Origin: Coenobita brevimanus
Lineage: Eukaryota; Arthropoda; Malacostraca; Decapoda; Coenobitidae
DNA length: 64,000 nucleotides
NCBI GenBank assembly: GCA_032717465.1
Contig: CM064690.1
Coordinates: 10,505,093 to 10,569,092 of the forward strand
Direction: 5' to 3'
Part shown: piece after piece, positions 36,525-47,115 of the stretch
How positions within the stretch are numbered: position 1 is the first letter of the stretch
How the letters are laid out: each line of letters opens with the position of its first letter
Notes under the pieces: generated by a model
Told to the model about the DNA's origin: nothing
What the model saw: only the letters and a program-made list of their open reading frames with translations
Databases searched by the model: none
Position numbers and translations under genes: made by a program

Positions 36525-39500
36525 TTGATATTTTGTGACTCTGATATATTCATGATGTCTACTATTACTACACTTGATGAAGCCAAGGACTTTTTGTCAA
36601 ATGTGCAAACAGTGTGTGATATAGAAAATAGAACAAAGAATGAACTTAAGCTTGTTGCTCAACAATTGGGAATTGCTGTTCGCTCTCATCATTCTAAAGA
36701 TCAAATTGTTGGCATGATTAATAAAAGCTTGTTTAATGTAACTCCTCCAAATGAGCAAACGCAGATTGAATTAGCTAAGTTACAGCTAGCCCTGCAGGAG
36801 GCTCGTGTGAAGGAAGCTGAATTTCAAGCACGTGCTAAGGAGGCTGATGTTAAGGAGGCAAATGCTCCTATTGAAGAGGCACAGGTACAGGCTCAGGCAC
36901 AAATTGAACTTGCCAGGATTCAGGCAGACCATGAGTATCGCATGAAACAAGGTGGAACTGGATCATCTTGCTCTGATGATTTTGATGTGGCTAAAAATGT
37001 TAAACTTGTCCCTCCTTTTAATGAATCTGATTTAACAAAGTATTTTCAGTTGTTTGAGAGGGTAGCTACAGGTTTTAATTGGCCTAAGGAGTATTGGCCA
37101 GTACTCCTTCAAACTGTTCTCACCGGTAAAGCTCAAGTAACTTATGCATCTTTGCCTCAGGATCAATCTGATAATTATGATGTAGTTAAGAGCTTGATTC
37201 TTAAGGCCTATGAGCTTGTTCCTGAAGCCTATAGAGTAAAATTTAGGACAACTTACAAGCAAGATAAGCAATCCCATGTTGAGTATGCAAAAATCAAAGA
37301 AGATTTGTTAGAGCAGTGGTTAAATTCTAAGAATGTGGATTCTGATTTTGGTAAATTTAAGCAGATGATTTTGCTGGAGGATTTCAAAAGGTGTATTAGT
37401 AAAGATGTAAGCCTATATCTTGATGAGAAAAGAATAGATAATTTGTCTGATGCTGCAGTTTTAGCTGATGAGTATGTTCTCACTCACAAGAGATATTCTG
37501 GAGGAAAAAGGAAAGCTGAGAGTAAGTACGTTGCCTCTACTCAGAGTACAGGTAACAGGAAAGAGAATAAAGATGATGTTTCTCAGGAAGTAAATACCAG
37601 CTTCACCTCTAGATTTCAGAAAAGTAAATGTACTTATTGTAGTAAGCTTGGTCATACTACGGAGAGATGTTTCAGGAGACAGCGTGATGTGAACAAAAAG
37701 GAGTCTTTAAATATTCAGTCAATTGGTCTAGTGTCCACTCTTGAGAGTTCCCAGAATTCTTTAACTGAGTTAACTGAACCTGCTTTGAGGGGTAACTTAA
37801 ATTCTCATGATGGAGCTCCTCTTTTGAGCAGTAACGTGGGTGACACTCTCAAGAGTTCATGTGCTAATTTCCTGTCTGATGGTTTTGTCAGTCCTCTGGA
37901 CAGTAATGACAGGAAATCAGTTCAAATATATCGTGATACAGGTGCTTGCCAATCCCTTATGCTGACCAGTGTTCTGGGCTCTAATGTTAATTCCTCTGAT
38001 GAAACTGTAATCTTACAAGGTGTAGGAAATATTTACTTCTCTGTCCCTCTGTGCAGAGTGAATTTAGAGTCTGGTTTTGTTAATGGTTCCGTTATGGTTG
38101 GGTTGGTTGAGACACTCCCAATGTCAGGTGTAACTTTCTTACTTGGAAATGATATTGGTGGAAGTCAAGTGTGTCCAGCTCCTCAGTTGTCTAGTGAGCC
38201 AGTGGCTGCGTCCCAGGATTGTGATGTCCCTGATGTGTTCCCTGCATGTGCTGTCACTAGGGCTAAGTCTAAAGTTACTGGTGATTTAGAGGATAATGAT
38301 GATGATGATGTTATCCTAGCTGACACTTTTCTTGCTAATTTGGACCACTCACCAGATGAGGCAGTACCCCGTAGTGTTGATAATTTGTCTCGTCAAGAGT
38401 TGGTTGAGTTGCAGGTTGCTGACCCTGAGTTGAAAGGTCTAGCTAACTCTGCTTGCAGTGAGGAAGAGTCAGCTGGTGCTTCTACTTGTTATTATGTAAA
38501 GTCAGGAGTACTTATGAGGAAGTGGAGACCCCCAACAGCATCAGCCGACTGTGAATGGGAGGTTGTACATCAAGTTGTCATCCCTCGTGTTTGTAGGCAG
38601 GATATCATTCGAGTGGCTCATGATTCCAGTTTGGCAGGACACCTTGGAGTGAGGAAGACTGTGGCACGCATTTTGAAACACTTCTACTGGCCAGGTATCT
38701 TCAGGGATGTTTCCTGGTATTGTAAGTCTTGTCACACCTGTCAAGTTGTGGGGAAGTGTAATCAGACCGAAAAGGTTGCACCTCTAGTTCCCATTCCTCC
38801 TTTTGAGGCGCCTTTCACCCGTGTGTTGGTGGATATTGTGGGCCCTCTTCCTAAGACTTCTTCAGGATTTTCTTATGTGTTGACCATGATTGATATGGCT
38901 ACTCGTTATCCTGAAGCCATTCCACTTAGAAATATCTCAGCAAAGAACGTGGTTAAGGAAATGCTAGGGTTCTTCACAAAGTTTGGTCTGCCCAAGGAGG
39001 TACAGTCAGACCGGGGAAGTAATTTCATGTCAAATGTTTTCAAGCAGTCTCTGAAAGAGTTGGGCATCACCCAGATCACGTCTTCAGCTTACCATCCCCA
39101 GACCCAAGGAGCGTTGGAGAGATATCATCAAACACTCAAATCGATGCTCAAGAAATACTGTTTGGAACATCAGAAAGACTGGGATAAAGGTCTTCCATTC
39201 GTTGTGTTTGCTGCAAGAGAATCTCCAAATGAATCACTGGGCTTCTCACCTTTTGAACTACTGTTTGGCCATGAAGTAAGAGGACCCCTTAAGTTACTCA
39301 AGGAATGCTGGCTGTCGGAGGAAGATGACGTCAACCTGCTGGAGTATGTGATGAAGTTCAAAGAACGGCTGTCCACTGCTTTACAGCTGGCGAGAGAGAA
39401 TTTAGGAGCTGCTCAGGAGAAGATGAAGACTTGGTATGATAAGAAGTCCAGGTTACGCCACTTTCAGCCAGGAGATCAGGTTTTGATTCTGCTACCAGTT

Positions 39501-40241
39501 CATGGGCAACCTCTTCAAGCCAAGTTTAGTGGTCCTTATTTCGTGGAGAAGAAACTCAGTGATGTCAACTATGTCATCGCCACACCAGATCGTAGAAAGA
39601 GCAAGCAACTATGTCACATCAACATGCTAAAGTTATATCACAGGCGGGACGAAAATAATCCAGTCTGCACTGTAGCTGTTCCACCCGAGTCTACAAGTGA
39701 AGTTCTCCCATGCAGCATGAGCCTGAGTGATAGTTTGGGGAAGAATCCTGATATCATGAATGATCTCCAGACTAAGCTTTCTCATCTACCTCCCAAGGAA
39801 AGGCAGGAGTTTTCGGCATTACTGCAGGAGTACCCGCAAGTGTTCCGTGCTACTCCAGGAAGAACCACTGTGTTGATGCATGATGTCGATGTTGGAGACG
39901 CAAAGCCAATTAAATTGCCTCCTTACCGTGTGAACCCAGTGAAAGTTCCTCTCATCCAGAAGGAGCTTGGCTACCTGTTGGACCACAAGATGATTGAGCC
40001 CTGTCAGAGCGAGTGGAGTTCTCCTGTCACTCTAGTCCCTAAGCCAGGTGGGTCACAGAGGCTTTGCATCGACTACAGACGTGTTAATCAGATAACTAAA
40101 ACAGACACTTACCCTCTCCCTCGTGTGGAAGATTGCATAGACAAGATCGGAAAGGCTAGGTACATAAGTAAGTTTGATTTGTTAAAGGGATACTGGCAAG
40201 TACCTATGACTGAACGTGCTAGGAGATCTCATTTTTTGTAA
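36525..40241 (+). CDS. Gag-PR-IN-partial RT polyprotein, tandem unit 2 (frameshifted near end)
   Basis: A 1238-codon frame, the same protein as in unit 1 through the same domains. Differences seen: Asn to Ile in VGN(N/I)YFSV after the protease, and loss of one G in AGGGAG near 40220, which ends the frame about 15 residues before the shared deletion point. The RT active site and RNase H are missing as in unit 1. The frameshift lies in a G-run and could be real or a sequencing error. Confidence 0.9.
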   Translation: MIFCDSDIFMMSTITTLDEAKDFLSNVQTVCDIENRTKNELKLVAQQLGIAVRSHHSKDQIVGMINKSLFNVTPPNEQTQIELAKLQLALQEARVKEAEFQARAKEADVKEANAPIEEAQVQAQAQIELARIQADHEYRMKQGGTGSSCSDDFDVAKNVKLVPPFNESDLTKYFQLFERVATGFNWPKEYWPVLLQTVLTGKAQVTYASLPQDQSDNYDVVKSLILKAYELVPEAYRVKFRTTYKQDKQSHVEYAKIKEDLLEQWLNSKNVDSDFGKFKQMILLEDFKRCISKDVSLYLDEKRIDNLSDAAVLADEYVLTHKRYSGGKRKAESKYVASTQSTGNRKENKDDVSQEVNTSFTSRFQKSKCTYCSKLGHTTERCFRRQRDVNKKESLNIQSIGLVSTLESSQNSLTELTEPALRGNLNSHDGAPLLSSNVGDTLKSSCANFLSDGFVSPLDSNDRKSVQIYRDTGACQSLMLTSVLGSNVNSSDETVILQGVGNIYFSVPLCRVNLESGFVNGSVMVGLVETLPMSGVTFLLGNDIGGSQVCPAPQLSSEPVAASQDCDVPDVFPACAVTRAKSKVTGDLEDNDDDDVILADTFLANLDHSPDEAVPRSVDNLSRQELVELQVADPELKGLANSACSEEESAGASTCYYVKSGVLMRKWRPPTASADCEWEVVHQVVIPRVCRQDIIRVAHDSSLAGHLGVRKTVARILKHFYWPGIFRDVSWYCKSCHTCQVVGKCNQTEKVAPLVPIPPFEAPFTRVLVDIVGPLPKTSSGFSYVLTMIDMATRYPEAIPLRNISAKNVVKEMLGFFTKFGLPKEVQSDRGSNFMSNVFKQSLKELGITQITSSAYHPQTQGALERYHQTLKSMLKKYCLEHQKDWDKGLPFVVFAARESPNESLGFSPFELLFGHEVRGPLKLLKECWLSEEDDVNLLEYVMKFKERLSTALQLARENLGAAQEKMKTWYDKKSRLRHFQPGDQVLILLPVHGQPLQAKFSGPYFVEKKLSDVNYVIATPDRRKSKQLCHINMLKLYHRRDENNPVCTVAVPPESTSEVLPCSMSLSDSLGKNPDIMNDLQTKLSHLPPKERQEFSALLQEYPQVFRATPGRTTVLMHDVDVGDAKPIKLPPYRVNPVKVPLIQKELGYLLDHKMIEPCQSEWSSPVTLVPKPGGSQRLCIDYRRVNQITKTDTYPLPRVEDCIDKIGKARYISKFDLLKGYWQVPMTERARRSHFL

Positions 40242-40341
40242 CATTAGGAAAGACCTTTGCATGGTCTGTAATGCCATATACAGATTGTTTTAGAGTAATA
40301 AGAAATTTCCTTTGTAATTTTTTTTTTTCTTTGTGGGGAGG

Positions 40342-41127
40342 TGTTACATAGCCTATGATTTCATCATCCTTTGTGTAATTTTAACGCACAGTTGCTGCAT
40401 GTTTGATCACGAGCGTGTTCTGCCTCAGTCCCCCCCTTCTACCGTTATAGTAGAGTAAGTCGTTCTCTCTGTTGTCCAGAGCGGGATTGTGAACTCTATG
40501 TCCCCATGGCTTTCATTTGCGCGTCCTCTTACAAGTTGTATCAGGCTCTGCCGGCCCCTATATAATGAGCTCAGTCTCTGCATCATTGCCACTTAGATCT
40601 GCTCCTCATTTTGTTCACATCTCTGTCCTCCCCTGTACAGATATTATTATTGTGAGTGCTCAAGAAGTCTCCAACCATCTAGCAGCTGTGTGTAATTTGA
40701 GTATAACTGTTGTTGCATTTTTTCTTGTACTGTGTAGCATAAGTTTAATTTGTAGGCCTAGTGAAGTTTTTGTAATTCGTGTGGGGTTCTTTGTCAGTCA
40801 TTTTTGATAATAGTTTGTATCTGTAATTATTTATCTGGCATTCACTGAGTATTATCTGGTATCTCATTTTATCAGGGCTGACTTAGATAAATTTGCTCTT
40901 GCTAATTTCGTGTTAATAGAGGCTATTGCAGTTAACCATATATTTAACCTGTTTTTGCCATTGCATTGTCCTTATGAGTCCTGAATGTTTTGTTGTTAAT
41001 TTAAGCATTAAACTTTAACTTGTAATTTTACCTAACTCTTTTGTTTTGAACCTGGAACTTTACGGGACAGTAGTGATTTTTAGCATTCTCACTTAAAGTG
41101 TACGTTATCTTTCTCTGTTCCGTAACC
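40342..41127 (+). repeat. LTR 3 (internal, shared)
   Basis: About 786 bp, virtually identical to LTR 2. Ends in CCGTAACC next to the PBS candidate of unit 3. Confidence 0.93.
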
Positions 41128-41181
41128 TAAATTTGGCGACCTCTCATCAGGATATTCAGGATATTATCATAAGGATATTGT

Positions 41182-43710
41182 TTGATATTTTGTGACTCTG
41201 ATATATTCATGATGTCTACTATTACTACACTTGATGAAGCCAAGGACTTTTTGTCAAATGTGCAAACAGTGTGTGATATAGAAAATAGAACAAAGAATGA
41301 ACTTAAGCTTGTTGCTCAACAATTGGGAATTGCTGTTCGCTCTCATCATTCTAAAGATCAAATTGTTGGCATGATTAATAAAAGCTTGTTTAATGTAACT
41401 CCTCCAAATGAGCAAACGCAGATTGAATTAGCTAAGTTACAGCTAGCCCTGCAGGAGGCTCGTGTGAAGGAAGCTGAATTTCAAGCACGTGCTAAGGAGG
41501 CTGATGTTAAGGAGGCAAATGCTCCTATTGAAGAGGCACAGGTACAGGCTCAGGCACAAATTGAACTTGCCAGGATTCAGGCAGACCATGAGTATCGCAT
41601 GAAACAAGGTGGAACTGGATCATCTTGCTCTGATGATTTTGATGTGGCTAAAAATGTTAAACTTGTCCCTCCTTTTAATGAATCTGATTTAACAAAGTAT
41701 TTTCAGTTGTTTGAGAGGGTAGCTACAGGTTTTAATTGGCCTAAGGAGTATTGGCCAGTACTCCTTCAAACTGTTCTCACCGGTAAAGCTCAAGTAACTT
41801 ATGCATCTTTGCCTCAGGATCAATCTGATAATTATGATGTAGTTAAGAGCTTGATTCTTAAGGCCTATGAGCTTGTTCCTGAAGCCTATAGAGTAAAATT
41901 TAGGACAACTTACAAGCAAGATAAGCAATCCCATGTTGAGTATGCAAAAATCAAAGAAGATTTGTTAGAGCAGTGGTTAAATTCTAAGAATGTGGATTCT
42001 GATTTTGGTAAATTTAAGCAGATGATTTTGCTGGAGGATTTCAAAAGGTGTATTAGTAAAGATGTAAGCCTATATCTTGATGAGAAAAGAATAGATAATT
42101 TGTCTGATGCTGCAGTTTTAGCTGATGAGTATGTTCTCACTCACAAGAGATATTCTGGAGGAAAAAGGAAAGCTGAGAGTAAGTACGTTGCCTCTACTCA
42201 GAGTACAGGTAACAGGAAAGAGAATAAAGATGATGTTTCTCAGGAAGTAAATACCAGCTTCACCTCTAGATTTCAGAAAAGTAAATGTACTTATTGTAGT
42301 AAGCTTGGTCATACTACGGAGAGATGTTTCAGGAGACAGCGTGATGTGAACAAAAAGGAGTCTTTAAATATTCAGTCAATTGGTCTAGTGTCCACTCTTG
42401 AGAGTTCCCAGAATTCTTTAACTGAGTTAACTGAACCTGCTTTGAGGGGTAACTTAAATTCTCATGATGGAGCTCCTCTTTTGAGCAGTAACGTGGGTGA
42501 CACTCTCAAGAGTTCATGTGCTAATTTCCTGTCTGATGGTTTTGTCAGTCCTCTGGACAGTAATGACAGGAAATCAGTTCAAATATATCGTGATACAGGT
42601 GCTTGCCAATCCCTTATGCTGACCAGTGTTCTGGGCTCTAATGTTAATTCCTCTGATGAAACTGTAATCTTACAAGGTGTAGGAAATAATTACTTCTCTG
42701 TCCCTCTGTGCAGAGTGAATTTAGAGTCTGGTTTTGTTAATGGTTCCGTTATGGTTGGGTTGGTTGAGACACTCCCAATGTCAGGTGTAACTTTCTTACT
42801 TGGAAATGATATTGGTGGAAGTCAAGTGTGTCCAGCTCCTCAGTTGTCTAGTGAGCCAGTGGCTGCGTCCCAGGATTGTGATGTCCCTGATGTGTTCCCT
42901 GCATGTGCTGTCACTAGGGCTAAGTCTAAAGTTACTGGTGATTTAGAGGATAATGATGATGATGATGTTATCCTAGCTGACACTTTTCTTGCTAATTTGG
43001 ACCACTCACCAGATGAGGCAGTACCCCGTAGTGTTGATAATTTGTCTCGTCAAGAGTTGGTTGAGTTGCAGGTTGCTGACCCTGAGTTGAAAGGTCTAGC
43101 TAACTCTGCTTGCAGTGAGGAAGAGTCAGCTGGTGCTTCTACTTGTTATTATGTAAAGTCAGGAGTACTTATGAGGAAGTGGAGACCCCCAACAGCATCA
43201 GCCGACTGTGAATGGGAGGTTGTACATCAAGTTGTCATCCCTCGTGTTTGTAGGCAGGATATCATTCGAGTGGCTCATGATTCCAGTTTGGCAGGACACC
43301 TTGGAGTGAGGAAGACTGTGGCACGCATTTTGAAACACTTCTACTGGCCAGGTATCTTCAGGGATGTTTCCTGGTATTGTAAGTCTTGTCACACCTGTCA
43401 AGTTGTGGGGAAGTGTAATCAGACCGAAAAGGTTGCACCTCTAGTTCCCATTCCTCCTTTTGAGGCGCCTTTCACCCGTGTGTTGGTGGATATTGTGGGC
43501 CCTCTTCCTAAGACTTCTTCAGGATTTTCTTATGTGTTGACCATGATTGATATGGCTACTCGTTATCCTGAAGCCATTCCACTTAGAAATATCTCAGCAA
43601 AGAACGTGGTTAAGGAAATGCTAGGGTTCTTCACAAAGTTTGGTCTGCCCAAGGAGGTACAGTCAGACCGGGAAGTAATTTCATGTCAAATGTTTTCAAG
43701 CAGTCTCTGA
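41182..43710 (+). pseudogene. Gag-PR-IN part, tandem unit 3, upstream frame segment
   Basis: An 842-codon segment identical in layout to unit 1 up to the second catalytic Asp of integrase (SDR, codon 829). One G is missing from the GGGG run near 43670, so the frame diverges to REVIS... and stops. Integrase is therefore broken between its second Asp and its Glu. The continuation lies at 43683-45104. Confidence 0.9.
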
Positions 43711-45104
43711 AAGAGTTGGGCATCACCCAGATCACGTCTTCAGCTTACCATCCCCAGACCCAAGGAGCGTTGGAGAGATATCATCAAACACTCAAATCGA
43801 TGCTCAAGAAATACTGTTTGGAACATCAGAAAGACTGGGATAAAGGTCTTCCATTCGTTGTGTTTGCTGCAAGAGAATCTCCAAATGAATCACTGGGCTT
43901 CTCACCTTTTGAACTACTGTTTGGCCATGAAGTAAGAGGACCCCTTAAGTTACTCAAGGAATGCTGGCTGTCGGAGGAAGATGACGTCAACCTGCTGGAG
44001 TATGTGATGAAGTTCAAAGAACGGCTGTCCACTGCTTTACAGCTGGCGAGAGAGAATTTAGGAGCTGCTCAGGAGAAGATGAAGACTTGGTATGATAAGA
44101 AGTCCAGGTTACGCCACTTTCAGCCAGGAGATCAGGTTTTGATTCTGCTACCAGTTCATGGGCAACCTCTTCAAGCCAAGTTTAGTGGTCCTTATTTCGT
44201 GGAGAAGAAACTCAGTGATGTCAACTATGTCATCGCCACACCAGATCGTAGAAAGAGCAAGCAACTATGTCACATCAACATGCTAAAGTTATATCACAGG
44301 CGGGACGAAAATAATCCAGTCTGCACTGTAGCTGTTCCACCCGAGTCTACAAGTGAAGTTCTCCCATGCAGCATGAGCCTGAGTGATAGTTTGGGGAAGA
44401 ATCCTGATATCATGAATGATCTCCAGACTAAGCTTTCTCATCTACCTCCCAAGGAAAGGCAGGAGTTTTCGGCATTACTGCAGGAGTACCCGCAAGTGTT
44501 CCGTGCTACTCCAGGAAGAACCACTGTGTTGATGCATGATGTCGATGTTGGAGACGCAAAGCCAATTAAATTGCCTCCTTACCGTGTGAACCCAGTGAAA
44601 GTTCCTCTCATCCAGAAGGAGCTTGGCTACCTGTTGGACCACAAGATGATTGAGCCCTGTCAGAGCGAGTGGAGTTCTCCTGTCACTCTAGTCCCTAAGC
44701 CAGGTGGGTCACAGAGGCTTTGCATCGACTACAGACGTGTTAATCAGATAACTAAAACAGACACTTACCCTCTCCCTCGTGTGGAAGATTGCATAGACAA
44801 GATCGGAAAGGCTAGGTACATAAGTAAGTTTGATTTGTTAAAGGGATACTGGCAAGTACCTATGACTGAACGTGCTAGGGAGATCTCATTTTTTGTAACA
44901 TTAGGAAAGACCTTTGCATGGTCTGTAATGCCATATACAGATTGTTTTAGAGTAATAAGAAATTTCCTTTGTAATTTTTTTTTCTTTGTGGGGAGGTGTT
45001 ACATAGCCTATGATTTCATCATCCTTTGTGTAATTTTAACGCACAGTTGCTGCATGTTTGATCACGAGCGTGTTCTGCCTCAGTCCCCCCTTCTACCGTT
45101 ATAG
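43683..45104 (+). pseudogene. IN C-terminus and partial RT, tandem unit 3, downstream frame segment
   Basis: A 473-codon segment continuing integrase (ITSSAYHPQTQGALERYHQ with the catalytic Glu), the GPY/F module and partial RT to SVMPY, then read-through of the deletion junction into LTR 4. The first Met is internal to integrase and not a true start. YIDD and RNase H are absent as in the sister units. Confidence 0.88.
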
Positions 45105-45782
45105 TAGAGTAAGTCGTTCTCTCTGTTGTCCAGAGCGGGATTGTGAACTCTATGTCCCCATGGCTTTCATTTTGCGCGTCCTCTTACAAGTTGTATCAGG
45201 CTCTGCCGGCCCCTATATAATGAGCTCAGTCTCTGCATCATTGCCACTTAGATCTGCTCCTCATTTTGTTCACATCTCTGTCCTCCCCTGTACAGATATT
45301 ATTATTGTGAGTGCTCAAGAAGTCTCCAACCATCTAGCAGCTGTGTGTAATTTGAGTATAACTGTTGTTGCATTTTTTCTTGTACTGTGTAGCATAAGTT
45401 TAATTTGTAGGCCTAGTGAAGTTTTTGTAATTCGTGTGGGGTTCTTTGTCAGTCATTTTTGATAATAGTTTGTATCTGTAATTATTTATCTGGCATTCAC
45501 TGAGTATTATCTGGTATCTCATTTTATCAGGGCTGACTTAGATAAATTTGCTCTTGCTAATTTCGTGTTAATAGAGGCTATTGCAGTTAACCATATATTT
45601 AACCTGTTTTTGCCATTGCATTGTCCTTATGAGTCCTGAATGTTTTGTTGTTAATTTAAGCATTAAACTTTAACTTGTAATTTTACCTAACTCTTTTGTT
45701 TTGAACCTGGAACTTTACGGGACAGTAGTGATTTTTAGCATTCTCACTTAAAGTGTACGTTATCTTTCTCTGTTCCGTAACA
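44997..45782 (+). repeat. LTR 4 (3' outer)
   Basis: About 786 bp and the only LTR in the array ending in the canonical CA (CCGTAACA). It has one extra T (CATTTTGCGCG) and one fewer C in a C-run. Followed directly by the ACAC target duplication and the LINE. Confidence 0.93.
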
Positions 45783-45909
45783 ACACATACAATCGCCCAT
45801 GCTTGTATACCTACTTTCATCCTCACCCATACAATCCTTGCACCCACTGTTCCATACTCTCTTATATTCTCCTTCCACTTCTTGCTTATCATCAGACATA
45901 CTCCCTCTC
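45783..45909 (-). pseudogene. LINE endonuclease fragment beyond the LTR array
   Basis: On the minus strand this encodes the piece just upstream of YAPTED (GARIVWVRMKVG... IVCV). It is the 5'-most part kept by this LINE. Everything further upstream, about the first third of the endonuclease, is missing, so the LINE is 5'-truncated at 45909, where the right ~720-bp direct repeat begins. Confidence 0.88.
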
Positions 45910-46840
45910 TCCAAATATCAGTATCAGAGAGGGCAGGTCACCAAGGTCGTGGGAGAGGGGGGGAGACTGAGAGTAGGATGAAAGTAAGCCTGAGAGAGGA
46001 ATATTTTATTTACCTCGCCCGGACGGAGTCCGGCGAGATATTGTTTTTGGTTGAGTTTGTTTGTTGTTTGTTTCTTTATTTGTTAGCAACATTACGAAAA
46101 AACGGCTGAATGAAAATACACGTAACTTTCAGGATATGTGGGCACCTGTCCCTAGAGAAAGTAATTAAATTTTGGAGGCAATCGAGTGACCCAGAAAGGT
46201 CAAAATCAAATGATTTTCAGAGAGCAATAACATAAAACCGGTTGAAGACAGAGATATTAAGTAATGTCAACATATAGGACCTCCCATATGGGCTTTCATT
46301 TGGCACCAAGACCTTTGAACTTGAGTGGCTTTGAAAGGTCAAAGTCAAGGTCATGAATGTTCAGGGGGCCATAACTCGAAATTGGTTGCAGATAGACATT
46401 TACTATTATCTACAAATAGGAAGTCCCATATGGGCTTTTAGTTGGAACCATGACCTTTGACCTAAAATGATCTTGAAAGGTCAAACTCAAGGTCACGGTT
46501 ATTCAGGGAGCTACAACTCGAAACTGGTTGAAGATAGATATTTACTATTATCAATACGAAGTCCAATATGAGTTTTCAAATAACAGGCCAGACTCAAGGT
46601 CATGGATACTCAGGGGCTATAACTCGAAAATGGTTGATGATAATGATATTTACTATTATCTAGATGTAGGAAGTCTCATATGAGCTTTCATTTGACACCA
46701 TGACCCTTGACCATGAATCACCTTGAAAGGTCAAACACAAGATTACGAATTTACAGAGGGTTATAACTTGAAAACGGTTGAAAATAAAATAACTGCTGTC
46801 GGGCGAGGTTTATTGTGCCTGGCACCACTTTTTTTTTTTT
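45910..46840 (+). repeat. Direct repeat DR-right: AGGTCA-unit repeat, longer copy
   Basis: Matches 27604-28325 from its first base (CCAAATATCAGTATCAG) to about 46633 and then continues for another unit. It ends near CTGTCGGGCGAGGTTTATTGTGCCTGGCACCAC and a T-run. CCTCGCCCG at about 46012 and CGGGCGAGG near 46801 form an inverted pair, hinting that the whole is a MITE-like element with an internal ~141-bp minisatellite. Confidence 0.8.
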
Positions 46841-46934
46841 TGAGAGGGGGGGAATGGAAAGTGAGGAAGTAGAAGGTTTATTAGAAGGGTTCGAGCACAC
46901 TGTATAGACGGTGATATCTTAAAATGAATAGAGT

Positions 46935-47043
46935 CCTGGCTAAAGAGGCAAAAGTAGAGTTTTAGTAAATGGCACTAGGTCAGATTTGGGATAAGTAACT
47001 AGCGGTGTATCTCAGGGATCTATTCTCGGTCTCTTTATATACA

Positions 47044-47115
<72 letters not shown>

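Larger units (their letters stand above)
31028..45782 (+). mobile_element. Tandem array of internally deleted Gmr1-like elements: 4 LTRs, 3 internal regions
   Basis: LTRs start at 31028, 35685, 40342 and 44997, giving unit lengths of 4657, 4657 and 4655 bp. Each LTR is about 786 bp and belongs to the same family as the full-length element at 3536-9875. The three internal regions are nearly identical and share one deletion junction (35622, 40279, 44936). That junction removes what corresponds to 4388-5265 of the full-length element: the RT active-site half and RNase H. One ACAC target duplication flanks the whole block. A single insertion followed by LTR-LTR unequal crossing-over, or integration of a concatemer, explains this better than three insertions. 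Confidence 0.95.

Noticed and set aside
31028..45782. CRISPR-like direct repeat array
   Set aside because: The repeats are ~786-bp LTRs with ~3.9-kb coding internal regions, in a eukaryotic retrotransposon context. No short palindromic repeat/spacer structure and no cas genes are present.
31028..45782. Three independent insertions side by side
   Set aside because: Independent insertions would each have two LTRs and their own target duplications, giving six LTRs. Only four LTRs, one outer ACAC pair and one identical internal deletion in all units are seen.
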